Of a DNA stretch of 64,000 nt, positions 9,516 through 19,996 are shown piece by piece. This stretch comes from Streptomyces albus subsp. albus (GTDB taxonomy: Bacteria > Actinomycetota > Actinomycetes > Streptomycetales > Streptomycetaceae): positions 122,077 to 186,076 of the forward strand of contig NZ_JODR01000022.1 of the NCBI RefSeq assembly GCF_000725885.1. The letters run 5' to 3'. The notes beneath the pieces are model-generated. The model saw only the letters and a list, made by a program, of their open reading frames with translations. It had not been told where the DNA came from and searched no databases. Made by a program: the position numbers and the translations under genes. The first letter of the stretch is position 1. Each line of letters starts with the position of its first letter.

Positions 9516-11387
9516 TCAGCCGTGCCAGGAGCGCCACAGCGCCGCGTACGGACCGTCGGCCGCGACGAGCGCGTCATGGCTGCCCAGCTCGCTGATACGG
9601 CCGTTCTCCACCACGGCGATCACGTCGGCGTCGTGTGCCGTGTGCAGCCGGTGGGCGATGGCGATCACCGTGCGCCCTTCCAGCACCTGCGCCAGCGAAC
9701 GCTCCAGATGCCGTGCCGCGCGGGGATCCAGCAGGGAGGTGGCCTCGTCGAGCACGAGAGTGTGGGGGTCGGCCAGCACCAGACGGGCCAGCGCAATCTG
9801 CTGGGCCTGAGCGGGGGTGACCGTCAGTCCCCCCGAACCCACCTCGCTGTCCAGACCGTCCGGGAGCGAGGTGGCCCAGCCGTCCGCGTCCACGGCGCCC
9901 AGCGCGGCCCACAGCTCGGCGTCCTGGGCATCGGGGCGGGCCAGCCGCAGATTGTCGCGCAGGCTGCCGACGAACACGTGGTGTTCCTGGTTGACGAGGG
10001 CCACGTGGCGGCGTACCTCCTCCGTGGGCATCTCGCTCAAATGGGCGCCGCCCAGGGTGACCGCTCCCCGCCGCGGGCCGTAGATGCCCGCGAGCAGCCG
10101 CCCCAGCGTCGATTTGCTCGCCCCCGAGGGGCCGACCAGCGCCACCCTGCTGCCGGGCGCCACCTCCAGCGAGACGCCGTGCAGTACGTCCACATCGGCG
10201 TGGTAACCGAAGCGCACATCGCTGGCGCGCACGTCCTTCCCGTGCGGCGGCCGTCCGTCCGCCGTGCTGTCCGGCTCGATCTCCCGCACCCCGACCAGCC
10301 GGGCGAGGGAGACCTGGGCCACCTGGAGCTCGTCGTACCAGCGCAGGATCAGGCCCACCGGCTCGACCAGCATCTGCGCCAGCAGTGCGCCGGTCGTCAG
10401 CTGACCGACACTGATCCAGCCCTGGAGCACGAAGGCCCCGCCCAGCAGGAGCACCCCGCCCATGATCAGCATGTTGCTGAGGCTGACAGCGGGGAAGAGG
10501 ACGGTGCGCAGCCACATAGTGCGCCGCTCCCACGCCGTCCACTCGGCGATGCGCCGCTCGGAGAGGGCGATGCGGCGGGCACCCAGCCGGTGGGCCTCCA
10601 CCGTCCGGCCCGCGTCCACGGTCTCGGCCAGTGCGGCGGCGACGGCGGCGTAGCCGGCAGCCTCGGCCCGGTAGGCGTGCGGGGCGCGCCGGAAGTACCA
10701 CCGGCACCCGGTCAGCAGCACCGGCACGGCGATGAGTACCGCCAGCGCGAGCGGCGGTGCGGTGACGCACAGCGCGCCGATGAGGAGGACCGTCCACACC
10801 AGGCCGACCGCCAGCTGGGGCACGGCCTTGCGCATGGCGTCGGCCAGGCGGTCGATGTCGGTGGTGATCCGGGAGAGCAGATCGCCGGTGCCGGCCCGCT
10901 CCAGCACGCTGGGCGGCAATCCCACGGACCTGACGAGGAAGTCCTCACGCAGGTCGGCCAGTATCTCCTCGCCCAGTACGGCGCTGCGCAGCCGCACCTG
11001 CTGGGTGAAGACCGTCTGGACGAGCAGTGCCACGCCGAACAGCGCGACGATCCGCCCCAGATGCAGTTCGCGTGCACCGGCTGCCAGATCGTCGACGACA
11101 CCGCCCAGCAGCTGCGGACCGGCCATCGAGGCGATGACGGCGATGCTGTTGACGACGATCAGCAGCGCGAAGGTACGGCGGTGGCGCCGCAGCAGGGCCC
11201 TGACGTACGAGCGCACGGTCGCCGGGGAGCCCACCGGCAGGATGGTGACGTCCTCGGGGGCCGACGGGTCGTAGGCCGGCTCCGGTACGCCCAGACGGCG
11301 CGCTCGTGGCGCCTTCGGCGTGGGGAGGGCTTCTTCGCCTCCCGGCCGGTCCGCAGCGGGCTGCGGCAGCGTCTGCTGGGTGGTCAC
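9516..11387 (-). CDS. ABC exporter half-transporter, subunit with Walker A but degenerate signature
   Basis: 623 residues from GTG 11387, which overlaps the stop of the upstream partner by four bases (GTGA), implying translational coupling. An N-terminal six-helix exporter membrane domain (about 70-340) is followed by an ATPase domain. Walker A reads GPSGASKST, with Ala replacing the usual Gly before Lys. Q-loop VNQEHHVF and Walker B TLVLDEATS with H-loop AHR are present. The ABC signature is replaced by GGLTVTPAQAQQ instead of LSGGQ. With the partner it should form a heterodimeric type IV exporter with one consensus and one degenerate ATP site. The substrate is unknown. Confidence 0.92.
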   Translation of the reverse strand: MTTQQTLPQPAADRPGGEEALPTPKAPRARRLGVPEPAYDPSAPEDVTILPVGSPATVRSYVRALLRRHRRTFALLIVVNSIAVIASMAGPQLLGGVVDDLAAGARELHLGRIVALFGVALLVQTVFTQQVRLRSAVLGEEILADLREDFLVRSVGLPPSVLERAGTGDLLSRITTDIDRLADAMRKAVPQLAVGLVWTVLLIGALCVTAPPLALAVLIAVPVLLTGCRWYFRRAPHAYRAEAAGYAAVAAALAETVDAGRTVEAHRLGARRIALSERRIAEWTAWERRTMWLRTVLFPAVSLSNMLIMGGVLLLGGAFVLQGWISVGQLTTGALLAQMLVEPVGLILRWYDELQVAQVSLARLVGVREIEPDSTADGRPPHGKDVRASDVRFGYHADVDVLHGVSLEVAPGSRVALVGPSGASKSTLGRLLAGIYGPRRGAVTLGGAHLSEMPTEEVRRHVALVNQEHHVFVGSLRDNLRLARPDAQDAELWAALGAVDADGWATSLPDGLDSEVGSGGLTVTPAQAQQIALARLVLADPHTLVLDEATSLLDPRAARHLERSLAQVLEGRTVIAIAHRLHTAHDADVIAVVENGRISELGSHDALVAADGPYAALWRSWHG

Positions 11388-13432
11388 GCGGACTCGACCT
11401 CCTCGGTGTGCGGTCTGGCGGACCGCACGGTCGTGCGCGGGGGCGTGGCGGTTTGCGGTTCGCGGGTGACGACAGCCCGGTACACGGACTGGCTGCGGAG
11501 CAGTTCGCGGTGGGTGCCGGCTGCGACGGCGCGTTCCTCGTGGACGAAGACGACCCGGTCCGCCCGGTCGAGCAGCAGCGGACTGGAGGAGAAGACCACC
11601 GTCGTGCGGCCGGCCCTGAGCCGTGCCAGCTCGCGGGCGATACGGGCCTCAGTGTGGGAGTCGACGGCGGAGGTGGGCTCGTCGAGTACCAGCACGTCCG
11701 GGTCGGTCAACAGGGAGCGGGCCAGGGCCAGGCGCTGTCGCTGGCCGCCGGAGAGCGAACGTCCCCGCTCGGTGACGCGCGCCCGCATGGGGTCCCCTTC
11801 GGCATCGGGGCTGCCCTGCACCAAGGCGTCCAGCACATCACCGCACTGGGCCGCGGCCAGCGCCTCGTCGGTGCCGACCGCACCGGAGGAGGGTACGTCG
11901 AACAGATCCGCGAGGGTGCCCGACAGGAGGACCGGGTCCTTGTCCTGCACCAGTACGGCGGTGCGGGCCTCCTCCAGCGGCATACCGTCCAGGGGCGCAC
12001 CGTCGAGCAGGACGGACACCTGTGCGGGCCGCCCGTCCGCGTCTTCCGCCCCGGGGGACGCGCCGGTTGCCCTCCCGGGCTCGTGCTCAGTGCCGAGCAG
12101 CGGGTCGGGAGCGGAGGGGGGATGCCCGCCGAGCCGTTCCGCGAGGTGTCCGGCGGCGTCCGGGTCTCCGCAGACCACGGCGGTGAGCAACCCGGAGGGC
12201 GCGTGCAGCCCGGTGGCGGGGTCGTACAGGCCTGGCGGTGCGCCATGACGGCTGTCCGGCGACCGGAGGTCTCCGTCCCGGAACGCTTTCGCGGGACCGG
12301 CACCGGTCTGTGTGGTGCCCGGCCCCGGGCGGGTGCGGGAGGCCGCGCTGGCGGGTGCCGTGGGTCCGGCCCCGGCGAAAGCGGTGTTCGCGGGTTCCGC
12401 ACCGGGCGCGTTCTGCGCTGCGCCGTTCTGCTCGCCGCTCCGGCGCAGCGCCAGCACTCGTGCGGCGCGGGCGGCGGAGGGGCGGGAGAAGGAGTACGAC
12501 ATGGCGAACTCGCCGAAGAGCTGCAACGGGAGGAGCAGAAAGCTGATCGCGCCGTACACCGTGACCAGTTCGCCGACCGCGATGTGCCCGTCCAGCGCCA
12601 GCCGGGCGCCGTACCACACCACCGCGATCAGCAGCAGGCCCGGGAGAGCGACCTGGAGGGCTTCGATGAACGACCACATGCGGGCCGTCCGCACGGCAGC
12701 CCGCCGCACGTCCTGGGACGCTTTCCGGTACCGGTCGAGGAAGAGCTGCTCGCCGCCGATACCGCGCAGCACCCGCAGACCGGCGACCGTGTCGGCGGCC
12801 AGTTCCGTGGCGCGGCCCGCCTTCTCCCGCTGGGCGTCGGCGCGCCGGGTCGCCCTGGGCAGCAGCGGCAGCACCGTCAGCGCCAGGGCCACCATGCCCG
12901 CACAGGCCAGCAGACCCAGCCGGGGCTGGTAGACCGCCAGTGCCCCGCAGACACCGATCGTCGTCAGCAGCGCCGCGCTGAACCGGGACACCGCCTCGAC
13001 GCACCATCCGATGCGTTCGATGTCACCCGTCGAGACGGCGACCACCTCACCGGCCGCGACCCGGCGGGTGAGTGTGGCGCCCAGCGCGGCCGTCCGGCGG
13101 GCCAGCAACTGCTGGACGCGTGCCGCGGCGGTGATCCAGTTGGTGATCGCCACGCGGTGGAGCATCGTCTCCCCGAGGGTCACCGTCACGGTGACGGCGG
13201 CCATCGCCGCCCCGGCCCACGCCAGCCCGCGGCCCGAACGGTCGACCATGGCGTTCACGGCGAGCCCGGCGACGGCCGGGAACGAGGCGATCGAGGCCAG
13301 ATGCAGTATCCCCCAGGCCAGAGCCTTGAGCTGGCCGCCCAACTGCTTGCGCCCCAGCCACACGAGCAGCCGGAAGCCCGACCGGACATCCGGGTCGCCG
13401 GGATCGAGGTAGGGAAGGTCGCGAATCTGCAT
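11384..13432 (-). CDS. ABC exporter half-transporter, subunit with canonical signature but no Walker A
   Basis: 682 residues from ATG 13432 (MQIRDLPYLDPGDPDVRS); the frame is open to a GTG at 13507, so the start is not certain. Six membrane helices are followed by an ATPase domain. It has a perfect LSGGQRQR signature and Walker B VLVLDEPTS, but the Walker A position reads VVCGDPDAAGHL, lacking GKS/T. A low-complexity Ala/Gly/Pro linker of about 90 residues separates the membrane and nucleotide domains. The defects complement those of the partner at 9516: this half gives the signature and the other gives Walker A, so one composite ATP site is intact. It is first in a two-gene operon. Confidence 0.9.
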   Translation of the reverse strand: MQIRDLPYLDPGDPDVRSGFRLLVWLGRKQLGGQLKALAWGILHLASIASFPAVAGLAVNAMVDRSGRGLAWAGAAMAAVTVTVTLGETMLHRVAITNWITAAARVQQLLARRTAALGATLTRRVAAGEVVAVSTGDIERIGWCVEAVSRFSAALLTTIGVCGALAVYQPRLGLLACAGMVALALTVLPLLPRATRRADAQREKAGRATELAADTVAGLRVLRGIGGEQLFLDRYRKASQDVRRAAVRTARMWSFIEALQVALPGLLLIAVVWYGARLALDGHIAVGELVTVYGAISFLLLPLQLFGEFAMSYSFSRPSAARAARVLALRRSGEQNGAAQNAPGAEPANTAFAGAGPTAPASAASRTRPGPGTTQTGAGPAKAFRDGDLRSPDSRHGAPPGLYDPATGLHAPSGLLTAVVCGDPDAAGHLAERLGGHPPSAPDPLLGTEHEPGRATGASPGAEDADGRPAQVSVLLDGAPLDGMPLEEARTAVLVQDKDPVLLSGTLADLFDVPSSGAVGTDEALAAAQCGDVLDALVQGSPDAEGDPMRARVTERGRSLSGGQRQRLALARSLLTDPDVLVLDEPTSAVDSHTEARIARELARLRAGRTTVVFSSSPLLLDRADRVVFVHEERAVAAGTHRELLRSQSVYRAVVTREPQTATPPRTTVRSARPHTEEVESA

Positions 13433-13636
13433 GAGGTTCCAGAGAGGTTGCGGAGCGGAAACGGAGGGAGGCCGGGTACCGGCAAAGACGGGGGAGCGGA
13501 GGAGCACGGCGGGAGGGCAGGCGGCGAGGCAGGCGCAAGCCTGCGGGCATCCGTTGATCTCATCCCGTCAACGCGCTCATGGCAACGGGTTTTCCCCGGC
13601 TGCGGCACACTTCCGGCCAATGGGAGGATGGAGGAC

Positions 13637-14479
13637 ATGCGCAAACGAGGGGCAGGACGGACAGGCGGCAGGACGGTGACGCGCGGGACGGCCACTCGGC
13701 GGCCCCAGGACGTGGCGGCGGCGCGGGCCAGAGCGCGGGCCAAGGCCAAGGCGGCTCTGGTGGCGGCTGCGGGCGGCACGGTGCTGGCGGTCCTGCTCTC
13801 CGGCTGTGGTGGGGACGCCGGCCAGGACAAGCCGTCCGGAAGCGCGGAGGGGCGGCATGCGTCCGGCCCGTCCCCCCAGGCGGACCCGGCGAAGAACCCG
13901 ACCCGCATCCCGCGTGTCGGTGACCGCCTTCAGGCGAAGATCCCCGACGAGAGCACCCAGGTGGTCGCCGTCGAGGGGAAGGGAAAGAACTCACCGGACG
14001 CGACGGTGCGCCTCTACACGAGGCAAGGCGGCGCCTGGCACGAGGAGCACCGTTGGGCCGCGCACAACGGCAAGCGGGGCTGGACCCACGACCACCATCA
14101 GGGGGACAAGCGCAGCCCGGTGGGGGTCTTCTCCCTGTCGGACGCGGGCGGCGTCCTGCCCGAGCCGGACGCGAAGCTGCCCTACGCGCACACCGCGGCG
14201 TTCACTCCGCCGTCGTACTGGCCGAAGAAGACGCGGCACGACTTCGACCATGTGATCGCCATCGACTACAACCGCGTGAAGGGAACCTCCCCCCTCGACC
14301 CGACCCGGCCGCAGGGCCAGGCCAAGGGGGGAAGCATCTGGCTGCACATGGATCACGGCAGCGGGACCTCGGGGTGTGTGAGCCTGTCCAAGGCCGGTAT
14401 GGAGACGCTTTTGCGCACCCTCGACCCGAAGAAGCATCCAGTGGTCGTGATGGGGGACAGCGCCTCACTGCGGCACTGA
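13637..14479 (+). CDS. L,D-transpeptidase (YkuD) lipoprotein
   Basis: 280 residues from ATG 13637 (ATG 13628 is also in frame). A basic N-terminus precedes the hydrophobic AALVAAAGGTVLAVLLSGC, giving lipobox LSGC with the lipidated Cys at about residue 55. The C-terminal half is a YkuD-like domain with IWLHMDHGSGTSGCVSLS, holding the conserved His and the catalytic Cys in the SGCVS motif. Such enzymes make or edit 3-3 peptidoglycan cross-links, or anchor proteins, outside the membrane. The family usually has SHGC; here His is replaced by Ser-Gly, a variant also common in Streptomyces. It is convergent with the Gfo/Idh gene, nine bases apart. Confidence 0.85.
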   Translation: MRKRGAGRTGGRTVTRGTATRRPQDVAAARARARAKAKAALVAAAGGTVLAVLLSGCGGDAGQDKPSGSAEGRHASGPSPQADPAKNPTRIPRVGDRLQAKIPDESTQVVAVEGKGKNSPDATVRLYTRQGGAWHEEHRWAAHNGKRGWTHDHHQGDKRSPVGVFSLSDAGGVLPEPDAKLPYAHTAAFTPPSYWPKKTRHDFDHVIAIDYNRVKGTSPLDPTRPQGQAKGGSIWLHMDHGSGTSGCVSLSKAGMETLLRTLDPKKHPVVVMGDSASLRH

Positions 14480-14488
14480 GCGGACGGT

Positions 14489-15904
14489 CTACCCGGCGGG
14501 CTTCTCCGAGTCCACGCCCGGCCGCTCCTTGCGCCACAGCCCCCGGGTGAAGTCGGGGAACTCCTGCGGCCGGCCGTGTGCCTTGATGGAGGCGTGGCTG
14601 AGCGGTACGGGCGCGGTCCAGGTCGCGGCGTCGTAGACGTCGAAGTCCGGCACCAGACCCAGCCGCATGCACTGGATGAGGCGGAACAGCATGATGTAGT
14701 CCATGCCGCCGTGCCCGCCGGGCGGGTTGGCGTGTTCCTTCCACAGCCAGTGGTCGTGTTCCTTGTACTTGCCGAAGTCGCCCCACCGGTCACCGGACAT
14801 GTCCGGCTCCAGGTAGATACGCGGCGGGTAGTCCTCGAAGACGCCCTTGGTGCCGCCGAGGATGTTGAGGCGCGAGTACGGGTGCGGGTTGGAGACGTCC
14901 TGCTCCAGCCGGATGACCCGGCCCTTGGCGGTCTGCACGAGGCTGATCGCCATGTCACTCTTGACGTACGTCTCCTTCCAGCTTTCGTCGCCGGGCGGCA
15001 TGTGCTCCTTGCGGTACGCGGCCAGGCCGAGCGCCGGGGAGCCGAACGTGGTGATGCGGACGGCACGGTCACCACGGTTGACGTCCATGTAGTTGGCGAC
15101 GGGCCCGAAGCCGTGGTTCGGGTACAGGTCGCCCTTGAGCCGTGTGTGCCATTTGCGGCGCCACGGGCCCTCGTAGTAATCCGGGTCGAACATCAGACCG
15201 CGCAGGTCATGGAGGTAGGCGCCCGCGCCGTGCAGCAGCTCGCCGAAGAGACCGGCGTGCGCCATGCGCAGGACCCGCATCTCGTTCTGCCCGTACGCGC
15301 AGTTCTCCAGCTGCATACAGTGCTTGCGGGTCGTCTCGGAGAGGTCCACCAGCTCCCACAGCTGGTGCAGCTCCATCGCGATCGGGCACTCGACACCGAC
15401 GTGCTTGCCGCCCTTCATCGCGGCCTTGGCCATCTCGAAGTGCCAGTCCCACGGGGTGGCGACGTACACGAAGTCGAGGTCGCCGCGTCTGCACAGCTTC
15501 TCGAAGTCGTGATCGCCCTTGGTGTAGAGGGCCGGGGCCGGCTGCCCCGCGTCGGTGACCTTCTTCGCGGCGCGTTCGGCCTTCTCCCGGACCGGGTCGC
15601 ACAGCGCGACCACTCGCACGCCCTCCAGCGCCAGGAAGAGGTCGATCATGCTGCCGCCCCGCTGGCCGAGGCCGATGATGCCGACCCGGACGGTGCGGCG
15701 TTCCTCGAACGGCACCCCGATCATCGTCCGGCCCCGCCGGGGCGGTGTCGCCGCCGCCTGCTCGCCGGTGACCGCGGCGGGTGCGCCGCCGGGTGCCGCC
15801 GCTTCGGCCGGGGAGGTGCCGAGCGCGCCGATGCCCAGCCCGGCTCCGGCGGCTCCGGCCGTGCGAAGGACGGAACGGCGGCTGAATCCTTGGTCGTCAC
15901 TCAT
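14489..15904 (-). CDS. TAT-exported Gfo/Idh/MocA oxidoreductase (GH109-like)
   Basis: 471 residues from ATG 15904, preceded by GCGGGAGA. The N-terminus [20 protein letters not shown] carries a twin-arginine signal (SRRSVL), so export is expected. A Rossmann domain starts at [17 protein letters not shown] (NAD-binding GxGxxG), then [20 protein letters not shown] and GKHVGVECP, the classical Gfo/Idh/MocA sugar-oxidoreductase motifs. The overall layout resembles glycoside hydrolase family 109 (NAD-dependent alpha-N-acetylgalactosaminidase), which is also TAT-exported, but the exact sugar cannot be told. It sits alone between the L,D-transpeptidase and the D-lactate dehydrogenase-type gene. Confidence 0.88.
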   Translation of the reverse strand: MSDDQGFSRRSVLRTAGAAGAGLGIGALGTSPAEAAAPGGAPAAVTGEQAAATPPRRGRTMIGVPFEERRTVRVGIIGLGQRGGSMIDLFLALEGVRVVALCDPVREKAERAAKKVTDAGQPAPALYTKGDHDFEKLCRRGDLDFVYVATPWDWHFEMAKAAMKGGKHVGVECPIAMELHQLWELVDLSETTRKHCMQLENCAYGQNEMRVLRMAHAGLFGELLHGAGAYLHDLRGLMFDPDYYEGPWRRKWHTRLKGDLYPNHGFGPVANYMDVNRGDRAVRITTFGSPALGLAAYRKEHMPPGDESWKETYVKSDMAISLVQTAKGRVIRLEQDVSNPHPYSRLNILGGTKGVFEDYPPRIYLEPDMSGDRWGDFGKYKEHDHWLWKEHANPPGGHGGMDYIMLFRLIQCMRLGLVPDFDVYDAATWTAPVPLSHASIKAHGRPQEFPDFTRGLWRKERPGVDSEKPAG

Positions 15905-16302
15905 CGGGTCTCCCGCAGGTGTCCGCATGTCGGGTGGGTGAGCTCGGCAAGGACCCTGATGGTTGAGACCAGTGGGGCGCAAGAGTGCGGGCTTGGACTC
16001 TCGTTGTTCGTGGATGGACTTTCGTGCGGAAGCGTTCGGCGGCAGGGCAGGGGAGCCGCCCACCTGTGGGCCGCCCGGACAAGGCCCCGCACGCGCCCGC
16101 GCGGCGACCACTCGCATCCGGGCGGCCCGCAGCGCGGAGGCCGGACCGGTGTCCGGCCGGCCGCGGGGCTGCCGGACCACCGGCCGTCCGGCTCCCGGGA
16201 GGAGACCGGGACGCATGCTGTGCCGGGAGCCTCCGAGGACGCGGCGCGCCGGGCCTGGGACAGCCCGGGCCCGGCCGCGCGCGGCATGCGCCGTGGGCCC
16301 CG
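15905..16302. other. 398-bp intergenic region, one hairpin
   Basis: Lies between the 3' end of the FAD/Fe-S dehydrogenase gene and the 5' end of the Gfo/Idh gene, both on the minus strand. It should carry the promoter of the latter and the terminator of the former. Apart from the hairpin at 16139-16158 I see no convincing gene. Confidence 0.4.
16139..16158 (-). terminator. candidate terminator hairpin of the FAD/Fe-S dehydrogenase gene
   Basis: GGCCGGAC, loop CGGT, GTCCGGCC: a perfect 8-bp stem about 145 bp past the stop codon at 16303. There is no T-tract, and it is some distance from the gene, so it is only a candidate. Confidence 0.4.
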
Positions 16303-19272
16303 TCAGCGCGGCCGGGTGGCCTTTTCCAGCTCCTGGATCGCCGAGTGGTACCCCCGGTTGCCCGTCGCGTGGTCCAGCCCGATCTCGCACGTGCGGTTCG
16401 CCGACAGATAGGTGTCGTATTCGCGCTCCGTCACCTGCGCTGCCTCCCGCGCCGTCGCCGAGGCGGTCAGCTCCTCGTGCAGCAGCCCGCGGTCGCCCGC
16501 GAAGGCGCAGCATCCGGCGTCGAGCGGCACCACGACTTCCTCCGCGCACGCCTCGGCGACCTGGCGCAGCTCGCCCTCGTCACCCAGGTGCCGCATCGAG
16601 CAGGTGGGGTGGAGAACGGCGGAGGCGACACGGTTCTCCACCGACAGCCGGGGCAGCAGCTCGTGTGCGGCCCAGACGAGGGAGTCGTGGATCGTCAGCC
16701 GCTCGTGGAGCTTGCGGTTGGCGGGGGTGAGGTAGGGCACGACATCCTCGGCGATGCCCAGGGTGCAGGAGGAGGCGTCCACCACGAGCGGCAGCTCACC
16801 GCCGTCGGTCCACCGCCAGGCGGCCTCCACCATCCGGTTGGCCATCAGCCTGTTGCCCGCCTCGTAGCCCTTGGAGTGCCAGATGGTGGCGCAGCAGGTG
16901 CCCGTCACGTCCTCGGGGATCCACACCGGGCGGCCGGCGCGGGCCGAGACGACGACCATGGCCTCCGGCAGCGACAGGCCCTGGTAGCCGTCCGGGTCGC
17001 CGAAGATGCGGTTGACACATGCCGGGTAGTACACGGCGGAGGCCGCCTGCCGGTTCGTGGCCGGGAGCCGTTTGGCGGCGGGGGCCGGGATCTCCGGCAG
17101 CCACTCGGGCACCAGATCCGGCCGGACGGCCTTGCGTGCCGTGCCGGTCACGGCGCCGAGCAGCCGGTCGCCCAGATCGCCGGTCCGGCCGCGGACACGC
17201 CGGCGCAACTGGTCGGCCGCGGCGACAGCCAGCCGTGCGGAGCGTTCCACCTGTGCGAAGTGGCGGGCGGCCCGTTCCGCGGTGCGCTCCTCCCGGGCGC
17301 TGTGCCGCGCGTGGCGGAAGGTCTTCATCAGCGCGCCGGTGTCGATGCCGACGGGGCAGTCCAGCTTGCAGGTGGAGTCACCCGCACAGGTGTCCACCGC
17401 GTCGTAGCCGTAGCTGGCGAGCAGGTTCTCACCCACCAGGGACCCGGGGGGCTGGCGCAGCATCTCCCGGCGCAGCACGATCCGCTGGCGCGGTGTGGTG
17501 GTCAGGTCCTCGCTCGGGCAGGTCGGCTCGCAGAAGCCGCACTCGATGCACGGGTCGGCGATCGCCTCGACACCCGGGATGGACTTGAGGCCGCGCAGGT
17601 GCGCGCGCGGGTCACGGTCCAGCAGGACGCGGGGGGCCAGCACGCCGGTCGGGTCCAGCAGCCGCTTGATGCGCCACATCAGGTCGGTGGCCCGGGTGCC
17701 CCACTCCAGTTCCAGGAAGGGCGCGATGTTCCGCCCGGTGGCGTGCTCGGCCTTGAGGGAGCCGTCGAAGCGTTCGACGGTCATCCGGCAGAACTCGTCC
17801 ATGAAGGCGGCGTAGCGTGACACGTCGTCCGTATCGGCCGCGTCGAAGGCCAGCAGGAAGTGCAGATTGCCGTGAGCGGCGTGACCCGCGACGGCGGCGT
17901 CGAAACCGTGCTTCTCCTGGAGCTCCAGCAGCGCCTCGCAGGCCTCCGCCAGACGCGAGGGCGGTACGGCGAAGTCCTCGGTGATCAGCGTCGTGCCCGA
18001 GGGGCGGGAACCGCCGACCGCCGTGACGAACGCCTTGCGCGCCTTCCAGTAGAAGGAGATGGTTTTGGCGTCCCGGGTCAGTTCGTTGGTGACGGACGGC
18101 ACGGGCGCGACCAGCTCCAGCCCGGCCAGCACCTCGCGCGCCGCGCGCTCGTGCTCCTCCTGGGCGGCCTCGTCGGGCGAACGGAACTCAACGAGCAGCG
18201 CCGTGGTCTCCTTCGGGAGATCCGCCCAGTCCTGCGGCACTCCGGCCACGCTCACCGAGGCCCGCAGGGTGTTGCCGTCCATGAGCTCGACGGACATCGC
18301 CCCGGCCTCGTTGAAGCGTGGCACGGCCGCGGCGGCGGCCGACAGCGTGGGGAAGAAGAACATCCCCGTGGAGGTGCGCCGGTGCAGCGGGAGGGTGTCG
18401 AAGACGACCTCGGCCAGGAAGCCGAGCGTCCCCTGGGAGCCGACCATCAGTCCGCGCAGGATCTCCACCGGCGTCGCGCCGTCCAAGAAGGCGTCCAGCC
18501 GGTAGCCGTTGGTGTTCTTCAGTTCGTACTTGGCCCGGATCCGCGCCACGAGTGCGGGATCGGCCTCGATCTCCGCCTTGAGGGCGAGCAGCCCCTCGCA
18601 CAGCGCGGGTTCGTCGCGGGCCAGCTTCTCATCGGCCGCCGGGTCCCCGGTGTCCACCACCGTGCCGCTCGGCAGGACGCAGGTGAGGGAGGCCACCGTG
18701 CGGTAGGAGTTCCGGGTGGTACCGGCCGTCATGCCGGAGGCGTTGTTGGCGACGACACCGCCGACCGTGCACGCGATGGCACTCGCCGGGTCGGGGCCCA
18801 GCAGACGCCCGTGCGGGGCCAGCGCCGCGTTCGCACGGAAGACGGTCGTGCCCGGCCGGATCCGTGCCCGCCTGCCCTCGTCGAGCACCTCGACGCCCGC
18901 CCAGTGGCGCCGTACGTCGACCAGGATGTCCTCGCCCTGTGCCTGTCCGTTCAGCGAGGTGCCGGCCGCACGGAAGACGACGTCGCGTCTCTTCTCGCGG
19001 GCGTAGCTAAGGACCGCGGCGACGTCTGACACGTCCTCCGCGAGCACCACGACCTTGGGGACGAAGCGGTAGGGGCTGGCGTCGGAGGCGTACCGCACCA
19101 GATCGGAGACCTTGGAGAGCACCTTGTCCGCACCCAGAAGGCGCTCCAGGTCGCTCCGCAGGGGCTGCGGGGTGCCCTGCGCGCGGTCCTCCGGAACCCG
19201 GTCGGCGGCGGGGGAGTGGCCGGCGCCGGTGCGGGGGCGCAGTGCTCCGGGCTTGGGTTCGAGCAGCGGCAT
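16303..19272 (-). CDS. FAD-linked oxidase / Fe-S fusion, D-lactate dehydrogenase type
   Basis: 989 residues from ATG 19272, with AGGAG five bases upstream. The N-terminal half is a PCMH-type FAD domain ([41 protein letters not shown]) with a FAD-linked oxidase C-terminal domain ([10 protein letters not shown]). The middle holds two 4Fe-4S clusters ([15 protein letters not shown] and [15 protein letters not shown]). The C-terminal part has GlpC/GlcF-type cysteine-rich CCG motifs ([38 protein letters not shown]). This GlcD-GlcF-like fusion is typical of respiratory D-lactate or D-2-hydroxyacid dehydrogenases, passing electrons to quinone. It complements the lutABC operon at 30.8-33.8 kb. Confidence 0.9.
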   Translation of the reverse strand: MPLLEPKPGALRPRTGAGHSPAADRVPEDRAQGTPQPLRSDLERLLGADKVLSKVSDLVRYASDASPYRFVPKVVVLAEDVSDVAAVLSYAREKRRDVVFRAAGTSLNGQAQGEDILVDVRRHWAGVEVLDEGRRARIRPGTTVFRANAALAPHGRLLGPDPASAIACTVGGVVANNASGMTAGTTRNSYRTVASLTCVLPSGTVVDTGDPAADEKLARDEPALCEGLLALKAEIEADPALVARIRAKYELKNTNGYRLDAFLDGATPVEILRGLMVGSQGTLGFLAEVVFDTLPLHRRTSTGMFFFPTLSAAAAAVPRFNEAGAMSVELMDGNTLRASVSVAGVPQDWADLPKETTALLVEFRSPDEAAQEEHERAAREVLAGLELVAPVPSVTNELTRDAKTISFYWKARKAFVTAVGGSRPSGTTLITEDFAVPPSRLAEACEALLELQEKHGFDAAVAGHAAHGNLHFLLAFDAADTDDVSRYAAFMDEFCRMTVERFDGSLKAEHATGRNIAPFLELEWGTRATDLMWRIKRLLDPTGVLAPRVLLDRDPRAHLRGLKSIPGVEAIADPCIECGFCEPTCPSEDLTTTPRQRIVLRREMLRQPPGSLVGENLLASYGYDAVDTCAGDSTCKLDCPVGIDTGALMKTFRHARHSAREERTAERAARHFAQVERSARLAVAAADQLRRRVRGRTGDLGDRLLGAVTGTARKAVRPDLVPEWLPEIPAPAAKRLPATNRQAASAVYYPACVNRIFGDPDGYQGLSLPEAMVVVSARAGRPVWIPEDVTGTCCATIWHSKGYEAGNRLMANRMVEAAWRWTDGGELPLVVDASSCTLGIAEDVVPYLTPANRKLHERLTIHDSLVWAAHELLPRLSVENRVASAVLHPTCSMRHLGDEGELRQVAEACAEEVVVPLDAGCCAFAGDRGLLHEELTASATAREAAQVTEREYDTYLSANRTCEIGLDHATGNRGYHSAIQELEKATRPR

Positions 19273-19444
19273 GGCATCTCCTGGGCGCAGAGACGGGTGG
19301 GGCGCGGATGTGCGATTCATGCTAGTTCCGGCCACCGACAGCCAAGGCGGGGGTCGTCCCGGCCCGGAAACGCTCGTCACACGCTCGCACCGGGTGCTGC
19401 GGCTCACCCCGTGCGTCGCCCCCGCGCTCGGTGCCGGTGCCGGA

Positions 19445-19978
19445 TCAGGAGCCGACGCCTGTGTCCGCGCCCGCGCCTGAGCCGGTGTCCGTCCGGGGGT
19501 TGTTCCCGGAGTGCCTCGTGGGACCGGGAGCGTGGTGGTTCGGGTGGTGGCCGTCCAGCAGCGCCAGCAGGCGGCTGAGCTCGTCGCGCTGCCCCGGTGT
19601 CAACGGGGCCAGCAGCTCCTCCGTCGCGCTCCTGCGGGCCTGCCGCAGCTCGGTGAGCGCCCGGACGCCGCCGTCCGTCAGCTCGATGCGGGTCACCCGG
19701 CGATTGGCGGCGTCGGGGGCACGGCGGACCAGCCCGCGCTCCTCCAGCGCGTCGACGAGGCTGGTGACCTGGCGGGGGACGACGCCGAGGCGTTCGGCGA
19801 GGTCCGCCATACGGGGCGGCCGGGCACTGTGGGCGACCGTACGCAGCATCCTGCCCTGGGCCGGTGTGACTCCCAGAGGGGCGAGGTTCTGCCGGTGGGC
19901 GTGGTTGATCCGTTTCGTCAGCCGCAGCAGCCGGTCGGCCAGGTCGGAGGCGGACTCGTCGACGGGGTGGTGGGCCAT
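19445..19978 (-). CDS. MarR-family transcriptional regulator
   Basis: 177 residues. The winged helix-turn-helix is visible as LGVTPAQGRMLRTVAHSA, RMADLAERLGVVPRQVTSLVDALEERGLVRR and the wing DAANRRVTRIELTDGG. The C-terminal 30 residues are His/Gly/Thr-rich and probably disordered. It is divergent from the ABC exporter gene, and a perfect 13-bp inverted repeat lies 19 bp upstream of its start. MarR proteins normally repress themselves and a neighbouring efflux gene and are released by a small-molecule ligand. The diketopiperazine operon downstream makes its product or an intermediate a plausible ligand, which is inference. Confidence 0.93.
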   Translation of the reverse strand: MAHHPVDESASDLADRLLRLTKRINHAHRQNLAPLGVTPAQGRMLRTVAHSARPPRMADLAERLGVVPRQVTSLVDALEERGLVRRAPDAANRRVTRIELTDGGVRALTELRQARRSATEELLAPLTPGQRDELSRLLALLDGHHPNHHAPGPTRHSGNNPRTDTGSGAGADTGVGS

Positions 19979-19996
19979 GGGTGCAGATTAGCAGGA

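Noticed and set aside
5440..9810. A very long plus-strand open frame (1456 codons) antisense to tesB and the helicase
   Set aside because: It covers three well-recognised genes on both strands, has Arg/Gly/His-rich composition, and arises because stop codons are rare opposite high-GC genes.
14576..16411. Long plus-strand open frame (611 codons) opposite the Gfo/Idh gene
   Set aside because: A shadow of the real minus-strand gene; no recognisable domain, no start site.
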